DNA from: Sarcina ventriculi
GTDB lineage: Bacteria > Bacillota > Clostridia > Clostridiales > Clostridiaceae
Reading direction: 5' to 3'
Length of the DNA: 64,000 nt
Assembly: GCF_900456775.1 (NCBI RefSeq)
Contig: NZ_UAUL01000001.1
Coordinates: 496,001-560,000, forward strand
The position numbers were made by a program, and so were the translations under genes. Numbering within the stretch: position 1 is the first letter of the stretch; the number at the start of each line of letters is the position of its first letter. This document shows positions 18,660-28,326 of this stretch, one piece after another. The notes beneath the pieces were generated by a model. That model saw nothing but the letters and a program-made list of their open reading frames with translations. It had not been told where the DNA came from and did not search any database.

Positions 18660-19514
18660 TTAATAGCTAATTAACCCATTAACTCTACTTATAAATGATA
18701 TATAACTATTTTTACATTTATCAAATTTAAAAGTTAATAAATAGTATAAAGTTTTTATCATATGATATCCTTGAGCTTTAACAAATAACATTATAGTATT
18801 TATATCCAAATTACTTTTTACAAATGCACCAAAACCCAAGCCATAACTATATATCTTTTCTCTACTCATATTTTCATTGCTATCATAATGTGGATGATAT
18901 ATCTTTATATCACTTTTATATAAAACTTTATTATTAGCCTTTAAATTTCTATATAAAATATCTGAATCTTCGCACGAACCAAATTTAGCACCTGCCCCTA
19001 AATTTTCATTAAATAATAGACTTGTATTTTCCTTTTTTAAAAACATTGTTACTGAAGAACACGATGTATAAAAATTACTTTTATTAACCTCAAAATTTTC
19101 TTTTTTCCATGTTCTTAAAGAATTACTTCCATCTCTTTCAATAATCCTTCCCATTACTATATTAGAATCTGATGTGTTTAAATAATTATTTACCTTTATT
19201 AAAGTGTCACTAATGTATTCACAATCATCATCTGGAAAAGCTATTATATCCCCAGTTGCTTTGCTTAAACCTATATTTCTATTTCTAGCTAACCCCTTAA
19301 CATTTGACTTAATATATATTATTTTAAAATCATTTTCATATTTTTTTATTATAGGTTTTAAATTTATTTTGTCATTTTGATCAACAATTATAACCTGTAT
19401 TTTTTCTTTAGGATAATCGTTAATTTTCAATTTAGATAAAAACTCCCCTACTTCTTTTTCTCGCCCATAGGTTGCCATTATTAAAGAAAATTTCAATTTT
19501 TTTATTTTGACCAC
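18660..19514 (-). CDS. GT2-family glycosyltransferase
   Basis: This 284-residue enzyme starts FSLIMATYGREKEVGEFLSK and has PDDD (about 93-96) as its metal site and a CEDSDILYR motif near 180-188. It is encoded in the same leftward operon as the other glycosyltransferases, just downstream of rfbB. The donor sugar is not predictable from the sequence. Confidence 0.85.
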   Translation of the reverse strand: MVKIKKLKFSLIMATYGREKEVGEFLSKLKINDYPKEKIQVIIVDQNDKINLKPIIKKYENDFKIIYIKSNVKGLARNRNIGLSKATGDIIAFPDDDCEYISDTLIKVNNYLNTSDSNIVMGRIIERDGSNSLRTWKKENFEVNKSNFYTSCSSVTMFLKKENTSLLFNENLGAGAKFGSCEDSDILYRNLKANNKVLYKSDIKIYHPHYDSNENMSREKIYSYGLGFGAFVKSNLDINTIMLFVKAQGYHMIKTLYYLLTFKFDKCKNSYISFISRVNGLISY

Positions 19515-19543
19515 ATCCCACTTTTGTATTCTTCAGTATAGTA

Positions 19544-20596
19544 TTAGTTATACATCTTCTCATAATATTTTTGGTATGCACCACTAGTTACATTTTCCAT
19601 CCACTCTTTATTTTCTAAATACCATTTTATTGTTTTCTTTATTCCAACTTCAAATGTCGTTTCAGGAAACCAACCGAGTTCTTCCTTTATCTTAGTCGGG
19701 TCAATTCCATATCTCTTATCATGACCTTTTCTATCCTCAACATATTTAATTAAATTTTCTGTTACTTTGTTATCTACATTTTCATTTATATAACCTATAA
19801 CAGTTTTAACTATTTGAATATTTGTCCTTTCATTATGTCCACCGACATTATAAACTTCACCAACTCGTCCATTATTTATAACCATATCAATTGCCTTTGC
19901 ATGATCTTCAACAAAAAGCCAATCCCTTATATTTAGTCCATCACCATACACCGGCAAATCCTTAAGATTTAAACAATTATTTATAAGCAGTGGTATAAGT
20001 TTTTCTGGAAATTGGAATGGACCGTAATTATTTGAACATCTAGTTATATTTATTGGCATTTTATAAGTATCATGATATGCTTTAACCATAAGGTCTGAAC
20101 TTGCTTTACTTGATGAATATGGACTATGAGGATCTAAAGGTGTAGTTTCCATAAAGTATCCTGTATCGCCTAATGAACCATAAACCTCATCAGTTGATAC
20201 ATGTAAAAACTTAACACCCTCTTTCCATACCCCTTCTCGATTTTCCCAAGCATCCTTTGCACAGCTTAAAAGATTAACTGTTCCCATAACATTAGTTTTA
20301 GCAAAAACTTCTGGTTCTCTTATACTTCTATCTACATGAGACTCTGCCGCAAAATGAGCTACATAATCTATTTCATATTTTTCAAAAAGACTTGAAACTA
20401 ATCCCCTATCACATATATCACCTTGGACAAATATATGTCTTTTATCATTTTCCACTGATTTTAAATTTTCCAAATTTCCTGCATAAGTTAATTTATCTAA
20501 ATTTATTATTCTTATATCATCATATTTTTGTAACATATATAAAACAAAATTTGATCCTATAAAACCTGCTCCACCTGTAACTAAATATGTCTTCAT
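19544..20596 (-). CDS. rfbB: dTDP-glucose 4,6-dehydratase
   Basis: This 350-residue short-chain dehydrogenase-type enzyme has the NAD-binding GGAGFIGSN (8-16), the STDEVYG catalytic segment and the Y-S-S-S-K motif of the Tyr/Lys pair. It converts dTDP-glucose to dTDP-4-keto-6-deoxyglucose, the second step of dTDP-L-rhamnose synthesis. The other three genes of the pathway follow on the same strand, in transcription order rfbA, rfbC, rfbD, rfbB. Confidence 0.95.
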   Translation of the reverse strand: MKTYLVTGGAGFIGSNFVLYMLQKYDDIRIINLDKLTYAGNLENLKSVENDKRHIFVQGDICDRGLVSSLFEKYEIDYVAHFAAESHVDRSIREPEVFAKTNVMGTVNLLSCAKDAWENREGVWKEGVKFLHVSTDEVYGSLGDTGYFMETTPLDPHSPYSSSKASSDLMVKAYHDTYKMPINITRCSNNYGPFQFPEKLIPLLINNCLNLKDLPVYGDGLNIRDWLFVEDHAKAIDMVINNGRVGEVYNVGGHNERTNIQIVKTVIGYINENVDNKVTENLIKYVEDRKGHDKRYGIDPTKIKEELGWFPETTFEVGIKKTIKWYLENKEWMENVTSGAYQKYYEKMYN

Positions 20597-20669
20597 TTAA
20601 AATTCCCCCTTAGCTTTTATCATTAAAGTCTATATAATTTTAATAACTTCATTTATATTTAATACGTAT

Positions 20670-21548
20670 TTACGGTATTGATTTTATAAAATTTTCAAGA
20701 GCTTCCTTCCACTCTCTCATATCGTCCCCAACTGTTGCTCTTAACATCATATTATCAAGTGATGAGTACTCTGGTCTTTTGGCTGGAGTTTTATATTCTT
20801 GTGAAGTGCACGGATTAACTTTGCATTTTCTATTTGAAAGAGCCATTATCTCTTTAGCAAATTCATACCAACTACATTCACCTTTTCCTGTACAATGATA
20901 AACTCCATATTCTTCTGTTTCTATAAGTTTTAATATATGATAAGCTAAATCATTAGCATTAGTTGGATTTCCCCTTTGATCATTTACTACATTTAAGACT
21001 TCCTTTTCTTCACCAAGTTTCATCATAGTATAAACAAAATTTTTACCAACTCTTCCATAAAGCCAAGCCGTCCTAACTATAAAATACTTACTTGAAAAAT
21101 CCCTTACATAACTTTCACCTAAAAGCTTAGTTTTTCCATAAACACTATAAGGAGCTGTTAAATCAAATTCAGTTAATGCCTTAATACCTTGTCCACTAAA
21201 TACATAATCTGTGGAAACTTGAACAAGTTTAGCATCTATTTTTTCACAAATTATAGCTAAATTTCTAGGACCTAATGCATTTATCTTAAATGCTAAATCC
21301 ACATTCGATTCACATCCATCAACATTTGTAGCTGCAGCACAATTTATAACAACATCTGGTTTTTCTTTTTCTAAAACCTTTTTTACACTTTCAAAGCTTG
21401 TTATATCCAAATCCTCAACATCTAAAGCTATAACTTCATACTCTTTCACTCTTTCAGGCATATTACAAATATCGCATTTACCACTTTTTATTATGTCTTG
21501 TAACTCATTACCTAATTGACCTTTAGAGCCAGTTATTAAAATTTTCAT
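20670..21548 (-). CDS. rfbD: dTDP-4-dehydrorhamnose reductase
   Basis: This 292-residue enzyme starts MKILITGSKGQLGNELQ with the NADPH-binding G-S-K-G-Q-L-G, and has STDYVFSG and the YGKTKLLGE catalytic segment. It makes the last step to dTDP-L-rhamnose. The start is the ATG at 21548, which follows AGGAGTG at good spacing. A longer reading from 21572 would place that ribosome-binding site inside the coding sequence. Confidence 0.94.
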   Translation of the reverse strand: MKILITGSKGQLGNELQDIIKSGKCDICNMPERVKEYEVIALDVEDLDITSFESVKKVLEKEKPDVVINCAAATNVDGCESNVDLAFKINALGPRNLAIICEKIDAKLVQVSTDYVFSGQGIKALTEFDLTAPYSVYGKTKLLGESYVRDFSSKYFIVRTAWLYGRVGKNFVYTMMKLGEEKEVLNVVNDQRGNPTNANDLAYHILKLIETEEYGVYHCTGKGECSWYEFAKEIMALSNRKCKVNPCTSQEYKTPAKRPEYSSLDNMMLRATVGDDMREWKEALENFIKSIP

Positions 21549-21595
21549 AATTTCACTCCTCATTTGAATCATCTTTTATATAAAACTAATGAAAT

Positions 21596-22159
21596 TTAAT
21601 ATACAAAAGGTATTTCTAATTCTTTTAATGTTTTTTGATTTTTATCCTTCTCTGATAATAATATTTCTTCAATGTTTTCTAATGGCCACTGTATATTTAC
21701 ATCTTTATCATTCCATAAAAGCCCACTATCATATTTTGGTGAATAAATATTTGTACATTTATAATTAAACACAGCCTCTTCCGATAGAACTAAAAAACCA
21801 TGAGCAAAACCTTCTGGAACATAAAATTGTCTTTTATTTTCTTCACTTAAACAAACACCTTCCCATTGTCCAAAAGTAGGTGATCCTTTTCTTAAATCTA
21901 CTGCTACATCAAAAACTTCTCCTTTAGTTACCCTAACTAACTTTCCTTGAATGTTTTTAGTTTGAAAGTGAAGCCCCCTTAAAACACCCTTTTTAGATTT
22001 TGACTCATTATCTTGTACAAACGTCATTGAAAGTCCTGCCTCTTCAAAATCTTTTTTATTATAACTCTCCATAAAATAGCCCCTACTATCTCCAAAAACT
22101 TTAGGTTCTATTATATATAAATCTTTTATCTTAGTTTCTATAAATTTAAAATTCCCCAT
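21596..22159 (-). CDS. rfbC: dTDP-4-dehydrorhamnose 3,5-epimerase
   Basis: This 187-residue cupin-type epimerase has the family segments DSRGYFMESY, GVLRGLHFQ with its catalytic His, GEVFDVAVDLR and FYVPEGFAHGFLVLS. Its length is normal. It is third in dTDP-rhamnose synthesis and sits between rfbA and rfbD with gaps of under 50 bases. Confidence 0.95.
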   Translation of the reverse strand: MGNFKFIETKIKDLYIIEPKVFGDSRGYFMESYNKKDFEEAGLSMTFVQDNESKSKKGVLRGLHFQTKNIQGKLVRVTKGEVFDVAVDLRKGSPTFGQWEGVCLSEENKRQFYVPEGFAHGFLVLSEEAVFNYKCTNIYSPKYDSGLLWNDKDVNIQWPLENIEEILLSEKDKNQKTLKELEIPFVY

Positions 22160-22176
22160 TCATAGCTCCCCTTACA

Positions 22177-23088
22177 TTAAAATTTAACTGTATTTAAATT
22201 TTCTACTATATCTTTATGCTTAACTTCTTCTATAATATCCATTAAATATTTTCCATAGCCTGTTTTCATTAAAGATTTCGCTCTTTCTTCAACTTGATTC
22301 TTTGTTATCCATCCATTTCTATAAGCTATTTCCTCTAAACATGCTATATAAGTTCCTTGCGTATTTTGAACTGCCTCCACAAAATTTGATGCTTGAAGCA
22401 TTGCTGTATGAGTTCCAGTATCAAGCCACGCCATACCACGCCCTAAAAGATTTACCCTTAAACTTTTCTCTTCCATATAAATTCTATTTAAATCAGTTAT
22501 CTCAAGTTCTCCTCTTTCTGATGGCTTTAATGTTTTTGCCTTTTCAATTACAGAATTATCATAAAAATAAAGCCCTGGAACTGCATATTTTGATTTTGGT
22601 TTCTCTGGTTTTTCCTCTAAAGAAATAACATTTCCACAATCATCAAACTCTACAACTCCAAAAGCTTTTGGATTTTGAACATAATATCCAAAGACCATTG
22701 CTCCACTCTTTAAACTTGCAGCTTCTTTTAAATGACTTGTGAAACTTTGTCCATAAAATATGTTATCTCCAAGAATCATTGCTACATTATCATCTCCTAT
22801 AAACTCTTCTCCTATGATAAATGCTTCTGCAAGACCATTTGGTTTTTCTTGAATTTTATACTCTATACTAAGCCCCAAATCACTTCCATCTTTAAAAAGC
22901 TCCTTAAAGATTGGTAAATCTCTTTCTGTTGATATTATTAATATTTCCTTTATTCCAGCAAGCATAAGTACAGACATTGGATAATATATCATTGGCTTAT
23001 CATATATTGGCACCATCTGTTTTGACATTGCTTTTGTAACTGGGTATAGTCTTGTCCCTGACCCACCTGCTAATATAATTCCCTTCAT
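22177..23088 (-). CDS. rfbA: Glucose-1-phosphate thymidylyltransferase
   Basis: This 303-residue nucleotidyltransferase starts [18 protein letters not shown] (G-G-S-G-T-R pyrophosphorylase loop). It carries [20 protein letters not shown] and W-L-D-T-G-T-H, as in RmlA. It makes dTDP-glucose from dTTP and glucose-1-phosphate, committing carbon to rhamnose. It is the first of the four rhamnose genes in transcription order, with a GGGGG-type ribosome-binding site. Confidence 0.95.
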   Translation of the reverse strand: MKGIILAGGSGTRLYPVTKAMSKQMVPIYDKPMIYYPMSVLMLAGIKEILIISTERDLPIFKELFKDGSDLGLSIEYKIQEKPNGLAEAFIIGEEFIGDDNVAMILGDNIFYGQSFTSHLKEAASLKSGAMVFGYYVQNPKAFGVVEFDDCGNVISLEEKPEKPKSKYAVPGLYFYDNSVIEKAKTLKPSERGELEITDLNRIYMEEKSLRVNLLGRGMAWLDTGTHTAMLQASNFVEAVQNTQGTYIACLEEIAYRNGWITKNQVEERAKSLMKTGYGKYLMDIIEEVKHKDIVENLNTVKF

Positions 23089-23107
23089 AACTTTATCCCC
23101 CTTATAG

Positions 23108-24025
23108 TTAATTATATTTTCTATCCCAATAATTTGAATTAGAAGAATATTTTTTTACTTTTTCTACTGAAAGTTTTTCATAATTTTGACCAAATTTATT
23201 CCCTAAAAATCTAGCTCCAAAATTAGGAATAATGTTAAAAAATGCTTTATAATTATTTTCTTTTATAGACTCCTTAACAACAAATTTTAGCAATTCTATC
23301 GCACTATCATTTGCCTTATAGTCTAAAAGATACGAATTATCCTTTAAAAATACTCCCTGGTCAAAATATCTTTTAAACAATGTTTTAAACTTATAATCGT
23401 GAGAATGAATTACACAAGCCTCAGCATTATACATTATCTTGTATCCATTATTTATAAGTTTATATGCTAGATACATATCTTCATTGGTTAAAAGGTCTAA
23501 CCCATCATAACCATCTACCTTTTTATAAATATTCAAATTTACAGCTGACGCTGCATCTGAAAAGAAAAATGCTCTTATCCCAAGACTTTCTGTATCCTTT
23601 TTGCTTGTTATTCTAGATTCTTTAGGATAATTTTTCATTCTAGTATATTTTTCAATTGATTTATTATCACAAATTTGCCTTGAAAACGCAGCATCACATT
23701 TACTTTCATATATAGGTTTTGTGAGCTTATATAACCATTTATCATCATTTATTAATATATCCTGAGTTATAAATACACATATATCAGCATCTGATTCCAT
23801 AGCCGCTTTTTCTCTAGTTAAACTATGAGAAAAATCCTTTGCTGTAACTACCGTATACTTACATTTTTTAAGCTTTTTTAACTTTGCCTCAGTATCATCT
23901 TTAGTATCTGTAAGAATATATTTTACCTCTTTTATTTCTACATCCTTTTGAGCAATTATCGATTTATGCAGATTATCTATATAATTACTACCTTCATATA
24001 AAGGACATATTATAGTTATTGACAT
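23108..24025 (-). CDS. GT2-family rhamnosyltransferase-like enzyme
   Basis: This 305-residue enzyme fits the RfbF-type rhamnosyltransferase pattern. It has a FSHSLTRE segment, ICVFITQDI as the metal-binding region (the T-Q-D motif), SDAASAVNL, a [18 protein letters not shown] segment and [18 protein letters not shown]. It lies directly before the rhamnose genes. Use of dTDP-rhamnose is a reasonable inference. Confidence 0.82.
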   Translation of the reverse strand: MSITIICPLYEGSNYIDNLHKSIIAQKDVEIKEVKYILTDTKDDTEAKLKKLKKCKYTVVTAKDFSHSLTREKAAMESDADICVFITQDILINDDKWLYKLTKPIYESKCDAAFSRQICDNKSIEKYTRMKNYPKESRITSKKDTESLGIRAFFFSDAASAVNLNIYKKVDGYDGLDLLTNEDMYLAYKLINNGYKIMYNAEACVIHSHDYKFKTLFKRYFDQGVFLKDNSYLLDYKANDSAIELLKFVVKESIKENNYKAFFNIIPNFGARFLGNKFGQNYEKLSVEKVKKYSSNSNYWDRKYN

Positions 24026-24031
24026 ATAATC

Positions 24032-25072
24032 TTACCCCCTTAACAATTCTTTTGCTTTTTTAATATCTTGCTCTTGTTTTTTAGACGAAATCATAATATA
24101 ATCATCAGTTTCCACAATTATCAAATTTTCAACATCATTTAAGAGTATATTTTTATGCGTTAACACTATATTGTTCTTACAATTGTATAAAGTCCCCTGT
24201 GCTTTAAAAACATTTCCAACATCATCTTTATCACTATATCTCTCAACACTAGTCCAGTTTCCAACATCATCCCATCCACACTCGCAAGGAATCATATATA
24301 TGTTTTTAGCTTTTTCTAAAATACCATAATCAATGGAAATTGCATTTGTGTTTTTATAATTTTTATTAATCTCACTGTAAATCTTATTATCTTCAATATC
24401 TAATAAAAAAGACAATGCATTATATGTTTTGGGTAAATGCTCTCTAATTAAAGATATTATGTTATTCACATTCCACAAAAACATTCCACTATTCCACAAA
24501 TACTCATTGCTTTCAAAATATTCTCTTGCTTTATTAAAAGTAGGTTTTTCAATAAAAGATTGAACCTTCTTTACATTACCATCAAAAAACTCCTTGTCTA
24601 TTTTTATATATCCATAACCTGTTTCAACTCTATTTGCCTTCATTCCTAAAGTTATAATTGCATTCTTGTTATTTTCTAAAAATTCATTAGCTTCTTTGAT
24701 GCTTTGCAAAAATTTTTCTTCATCTCTTATTAAATGATCTGAAGGAAGTACTATCATGTTAGCATTTTTAAACCTTCTTTTTATCATTAAAGCAGATAGT
24801 GTAATACATGGGGCAGTATTTCTGCCTTCTGGCTCAACTATTATATTGTTAACATTAAGATTTGGAAGTTGATCTTTTACTAGCTCTACATAATTTTTTG
24901 TAGTGCACACAAAAATTCTACTTAATGGTATTTCCTTATTTATTCTATTTACTGTCATTTGAATCATTGTTTCCGAACCTAATAGTTTTAAAAATTGTTT
25001 TGGTTTATCAGCTGTAGAAAGGGGCCAAAATCTTGTCCCTTTTCCTCCAGCCATTATTAAAGCACATAACAT
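24032..25072 (-). CDS. manC: Mannose-1-phosphate guanylyltransferase
   Basis: This 346-residue enzyme starts MLCALIMAGGKGTRFWPLS, where F-W-P-L-S is typical of GDP-mannose pyrophosphorylases. It also has PEGRNTAPCI, VLPSDHLI, F-I-E-K-P and NSGMFLWN. It makes GDP-mannose from GTP and mannose-1-phosphate. It lacks the C-terminal isomerase domain of bifunctional enzymes, so mannose-6-phosphate isomerase and phosphomannomutase must be elsewhere. Confidence 0.93.
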   Translation of the reverse strand: MLCALIMAGGKGTRFWPLSTADKPKQFLKLLGSETMIQMTVNRINKEIPLSRIFVCTTKNYVELVKDQLPNLNVNNIIVEPEGRNTAPCITLSALMIKRRFKNANMIVLPSDHLIRDEEKFLQSIKEANEFLENNKNAIITLGMKANRVETGYGYIKIDKEFFDGNVKKVQSFIEKPTFNKAREYFESNEYLWNSGMFLWNVNNIISLIREHLPKTYNALSFLLDIEDNKIYSEINKNYKNTNAISIDYGILEKAKNIYMIPCECGWDDVGNWTSVERYSDKDDVGNVFKAQGTLYNCKNNIVLTHKNILLNDVENLIIVETDDYIMISSKKQEQDIKKAKELLRG

Positions 25073-25084
25073 ATATTTTCCCCC

Positions 25085-25744
25085 CTAAACTGCTCCCTCT
25101 TTTCTTATTACAGATATAACGGTTTTTAATATTATCCTTATATCTAATAAAAAAGATCTATTGTCAATATAATACATGTCCATTTGTACTCGTTCCTCAT
25201 AAGTCGTATCACTTCTTCCATTTGCTTGCCAAAATCCTGTAAGTCCTGGCTTTACACTAAATAGCTTGTCTGCACAAACTCCATACTTTTCTACCTCAGC
25301 TCTTACTATTGGTCTTGGCCCTACAACACTCATATCGCCTTTTATTATATTTAGAAGTTGTGGTAACTCATCTAAACTTGTTTTTCTTAAAAATCCCCCT
25401 ATTTTTGTTATTCTTGGATCATCATCTAATTTGAAATTTTTTTCAAACTCCTTTTTCTGTTCTTCTGTAAAATTCTTAAAAATTTCCTCAGAATTTGATA
25501 CCATTGATCTAAATTTATAAATTCCAATTATTTTTCCGTTTTTCCCAATCCTTTTATGCGAGAAAAATATAGGTCCTTTAGAATCTAGTTTTACCAGAAT
25601 TGCTAATACTATAAATAGTGGCAATAAAAACAAAATACCTATGCTCGCACTAATAATATCAAAACTTCTCTTGAAAAAATTATAAACTAAAAAGCTCTTA
25701 TTGCTTATTTTAGAATTTAATTTAATCTCCTTTATATTCTGCAT
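25085..25744 (-). CDS. Priming sugar-1-phosphate transferase (bacterial sugar transferase family)
   Basis: This 219-residue protein has one hydrophobic segment (about 28-50) and the family core. The core includes GPIFFSHKRIGKNGK, YKFRSM, DDPRITKIGGFLRKTSLDELPQ, VGPRP, and the KPGLTGFWQANGRS segment. These enzymes attach the first sugar phosphate to undecaprenyl phosphate at the cytoplasmic face. It is the first gene of the cluster in transcription order. It corresponds to the short form without the extra N-terminal membrane domain of WcaJ/WbaP. The first sugar is not predictable. Confidence 0.92.
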   Translation of the reverse strand: MQNIKEIKLNSKISNKSFLVYNFFKRSFDIISASIGILFLLPLFIVLAILVKLDSKGPIFFSHKRIGKNGKIIGIYKFRSMVSNSEEIFKNFTEEQKKEFEKNFKLDDDPRITKIGGFLRKTSLDELPQLLNIIKGDMSVVGPRPIVRAEVEKYGVCADKLFSVKPGLTGFWQANGRSDTTYEERVQMDMYYIDNRSFLLDIRIILKTVISVIRKEGAV

Positions 25745-26097
25745 AAATCCTCCTAATTTAACTTTTCCCTTTAATTTATTTAAATTACATATAGAGTATT
25801 ATTAACAAAATTAAATTATATATGTTAATTTTTATGATATAATTCTAACATTTTTTATTAAAAAACTTAACTTAAATGTTTCCTCATTATTCTACATATA
25901 TGTAATTTTTTTCTTTTTTTATCAATACATAAAATATCATTGCGTAATATAATTAAATTAATAGATGATTAATTCTTGTACAGTAGCTAATTAATAATAT
26001 ATTAACATTTGCTTTGAATTGATTTAAAATTAAATAATTCTATTTTATGTATATAATATCATAAAATAGTATATATTCACAACTATTACCATAAATA
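25745..26097. other. Long AT-rich leader upstream of the polysaccharide cluster
   Basis: No gene is visible here on either strand. On the minus strand a candidate promoter, TTGTGA (26077-26082) and TATTAT (26053-26058) with an 18-base spacer, lies just after the HAD-gene terminator. If used, it gives a leader of about 300 bases before the first polysaccharide gene. I see no strong structured element or known riboswitch in it. Confidence 0.35.
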
Positions 26098-26177
26098 AAA
26101 GGAACAAGCTATTGTTAATAATATATAAACATAAAATCATTTATATATTATTAATTCAATTTCTAACTTGTTCCTTT
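26098..26177 (-). terminator. Long-stem terminator of the HAD phosphatase gene
   Basis: On the minus strand AAAGGAACAAG pairs with CTTGTTCCTTT, and an inner pair TTAATAATATATAAA / TTTATATATTATTAA extends the stem. TTTTATTTAT follows. It lies about 50 bases after the stop codon. Confidence 0.8.
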
Positions 26178-26227
26178 GCTTATTATATTAAACTTTCACT
26201 TATTTTTATCTTTTAAATATACTTTTA

Positions 26228-27028
26228 TTACTTTATAAATTTATAAATTACATTAGCTATTCCATCTTCATTATTAGTCTTTGTTATATAATTTGCTATT
26301 TTCTTTGTCTCCTCTGTTCCATTTCCCATAGCAACACCAAGACCTGCATATTCTATCATATGGTGATCATTTTCAGCATCTCCACATGCTATTATTTCTT
26401 CTTGTTTTATATTCAAATATTCTGCTAATTTTCTTAAACCTTCACCTTTATTACATGATTTACTTAAAAATTCTAAAAAGTATGGTGTGCTTCTAACAAC
26501 TGTATACCTATCATAAACCTCTTTTGGTAATCCCTTTACCGCTCTTTCTAAAACTTCTGGTTCATCAACCATCATAACCTTTATTATAGGTTCTTCTGAG
26601 TCAACTTCTTCAACCGCTTTTATAGCAATATTTATTTGATTTAATCTAGCTTCAACCTCACTATATTTACTCATCTTTGGAGTATGACACCCATACAAAG
26701 AAAATGCATGAATATTCACTCCTAAATCTTTGCTTATTTCATAAAGATATTTATAATCAGCACCCTTTATCGCATCTTTGCTTATAGCCTCTTTCGTTTT
26801 GGCATTTCTAACAAGTGCACCATTAAAACTTAATACATAATCATCTTCTGATATTAAATTTAATTCCTCTAAATATCTTTCTACTCCATCAATTGGTCTA
26901 CCAGTTGCAATAACAACTCTAACCCCTTTATCTGTTGCATATTTTAAGGCTTCTTTTGTTTTAGCTGAAACCTTTTTCTCACTATTTAATAAAGTTCCAT
27001 CCATATCTAATGCTATTAACTTATACAT
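26228..27028 (-). CDS. Cof-type HAD phosphatase
   Basis: This 266-residue HAD hydrolase has motif I LDMDGTLLNS (Asp nucleophile), ATGR as motif II, and the ACGDAENDHHMIEYAG motif with the metal-binding aspartates at the C-terminus. A C2-type cap lies between motifs II and III. These cytosolic enzymes dephosphorylate sugar phosphates or flavin/pyridoxal phosphates; the substrate cannot be predicted. The start is ATG at 27028, just after GGAGG; the in-frame GTG at 27040 overlaps that site. Confidence 0.9.
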   Translation of the reverse strand: MYKLIALDMDGTLLNSEKKVSAKTKEALKYATDKGVRVVIATGRPIDGVERYLEELNLISEDDYVLSFNGALVRNAKTKEAISKDAIKGADYKYLYEISKDLGVNIHAFSLYGCHTPKMSKYSEVEARLNQINIAIKAVEEVDSEEPIIKVMMVDEPEVLERAVKGLPKEVYDRYTVVRSTPYFLEFLSKSCNKGEGLRKLAEYLNIKQEEIIACGDAENDHHMIEYAGLGVAMGNGTEETKKIANYITKTNNEDGIANVIYKFIK

Positions 27029-27189
27029 ATTATCCTCCACTATTATTCTAATAATCTCTAAATATTATATCACTTACATTTAATTATTAATATTTTAATT
27101 TAAATACTTATAACAAATTTAAATTAAGTATAAGGAACAAAATCTGTATTTACTAGGACAAGAATTATGTAAAATATAGTGTTATATAA

Positions 27190-27218
27190 TTGAAAATTTA
27201 AGAATAAATTGTTATAAT
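27190..27218 (+). promoter_or_regulatory. Sigma-A-type promoter for glcT
   Basis: TTGAAA (27190-27195) and TATAAT (27213-27218) are separated by 17 bases, about 36 bases before the glcT start. Confidence 0.7.
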
Positions 27219-27254
27219 TTATATGTTTATTAGATTATTAGAAAAGGAGTCATT

Positions 27255-28100
27255 ATGTTCAAAATAATTAAAAGTTTCAATAATAATGTTATTCTCTGTA
27301 CTGATATCTACAATAAAAATGAGTATATACTTTTAGGCAAAGGTATTGGTTTTAATGCAAAACCTGGTACATCATTTGAAGCTACAAACAAAATAGAGAA
27401 GACTTTTATAGTTCATAATGATAAAAAAGATAATCTTAAGGAGCTTTACAATTCTTTAAATCCTAACTTTATAGGAGTTGCAACAGAAGCTTTATCTATA
27501 CTAACTGAGCATATAGATTGGAGTTTAAATTCTAAAGCGTATATTGCTCTTTTAGACCATTTAGTTTTTGCTATAGAAAGATATTATGAGGATATTTTCC
27601 TTGAAAATCAATTTAAGCATGAGCTTAAAACTTTATTTGATAATGAATGGCTTTTGGCTGAAAAAGCTATAAATTTTATAAATTCTTCTTTATCAATCCA
27701 GCTAAATGATGATGAAATTGCCTTTGTAACTATGCATATAAACGGAATATTAAATAAAACATCACCTATTGATGGTGGCAAAAATGCTATTATAATAAAA
27801 AATTCTATTAATTTTTTAGAAGATAAACTTAAAATTGAAATAGATAAAAGTTCTATTTATTATAATAGATTAGCTATTCATATCAAACTTGCTTTAAACA
27901 GAGCAATTAAAAATTCTCATGAAAGTAATCCTCTTCTTGATAATATAAAAGAAAAACTACTACACTCTTATAATTTAGCTAAACTCTTAGGATCTTATCT
28001 TTTTGAAAATTATGAAATAAACTTAACTGATGAAGAAATTGGATTTATAGCACTCCATATCGATAGACTAGTAAAAAATTCAATTAGTTTTGAAAAATAA
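27255..28100 (+). CDS. glcT: BglG-family transcriptional antiterminator, GlcT-like
   Basis: This 281-residue protein has an N-terminal RNA-binding CAT domain (about 1-55, MFKIIKSFNNNVILC through TFEATNKIEKTF-like residues) and two PRD domains (about 65-170 and 175-281). Conserved regulatory histidines are visible in EHIDW, LLDHLVFA, TMHINGI, RLAIHIKLAL and ALHIDRL. It is phosphorylated by PTS proteins and, when active, binds RAT RNA to prevent termination. The RAT/terminator element and a PTS glucose transporter gene follow directly. This fixes the call as GlcT rather than LicT or SacT. AGAAAAGGAG lies before the ATG. Confidence 0.92.
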   Translation: MFKIIKSFNNNVILCTDIYNKNEYILLGKGIGFNAKPGTSFEATNKIEKTFIVHNDKKDNLKELYNSLNPNFIGVATEALSILTEHIDWSLNSKAYIALLDHLVFAIERYYEDIFLENQFKHELKTLFDNEWLLAEKAINFINSSLSIQLNDDEIAFVTMHINGILNKTSPIDGGKNAIIIKNSINFLEDKLKIEIDKSSIYYNRLAIHIKLALNRAIKNSHESNPLLDNIKEKLLHSYNLAKLLGSYLFENYEINLTDEEIGFIALHIDRLVKNSISFEK

Positions 28101-28116
28101 ATTATAAATATTGGCA

Positions 28117-28145
28117 TTTACAAGTTATTTTTTATATGTTATTAT
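28117..28145 (+). promoter_or_regulatory. Sigma-A-type promoter for the PTS glucose gene
   Basis: TTTACA (28117-28122) and TATTAT (28140-28145) are separated by 17 bases. They are placed so that transcription enters the RAT/terminator leader at once. Confidence 0.65.
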
Positions 28146-28162
28146 CTTGTTAAGATGATATG

Positions 28163-28192
28163 ACGTGTTACTGATAATGCAGGCATGGGTCA
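28163..28192 (+). promoter_or_regulatory. RAT (ribonucleic antiterminator) for GlcT
   Basis: The sequence ACGTGTTACTGATAATGCAGGCATGGGT closely resembles the Bacillus ptsG RAT that I know (GTGTTACTGAT then CAGGCATG). Its 3' end overlaps the first arm of the terminator, so GlcT binding and termination are mutually exclusive. Confidence 0.88.
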
Positions 28193-28248
28193 AAATATTC
28201 ACTTTACTTATAGTTAAAGTGAACGTTTTGACCCATTTTTTATTTTTT
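28187..28248 (+). terminator. GlcT-controlled leader terminator
   Basis: GGGTCAAAA pairs with TTTTGACCC, and an inner stem TTCACTTTA / TAAAGTGAA extends it. ATTTTTTATTTTTT follows. It stands 78 bases upstream of the transporter start and is the switch released by antitermination. Confidence 0.92.
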
Positions 28249-28326
28249 GGAATTATTTTAGTAATAAATTAAAAACCCTGTATTTAGTCACAATAATACT
28301 CATCAAAATTTAAGGGGGAAATTTTT

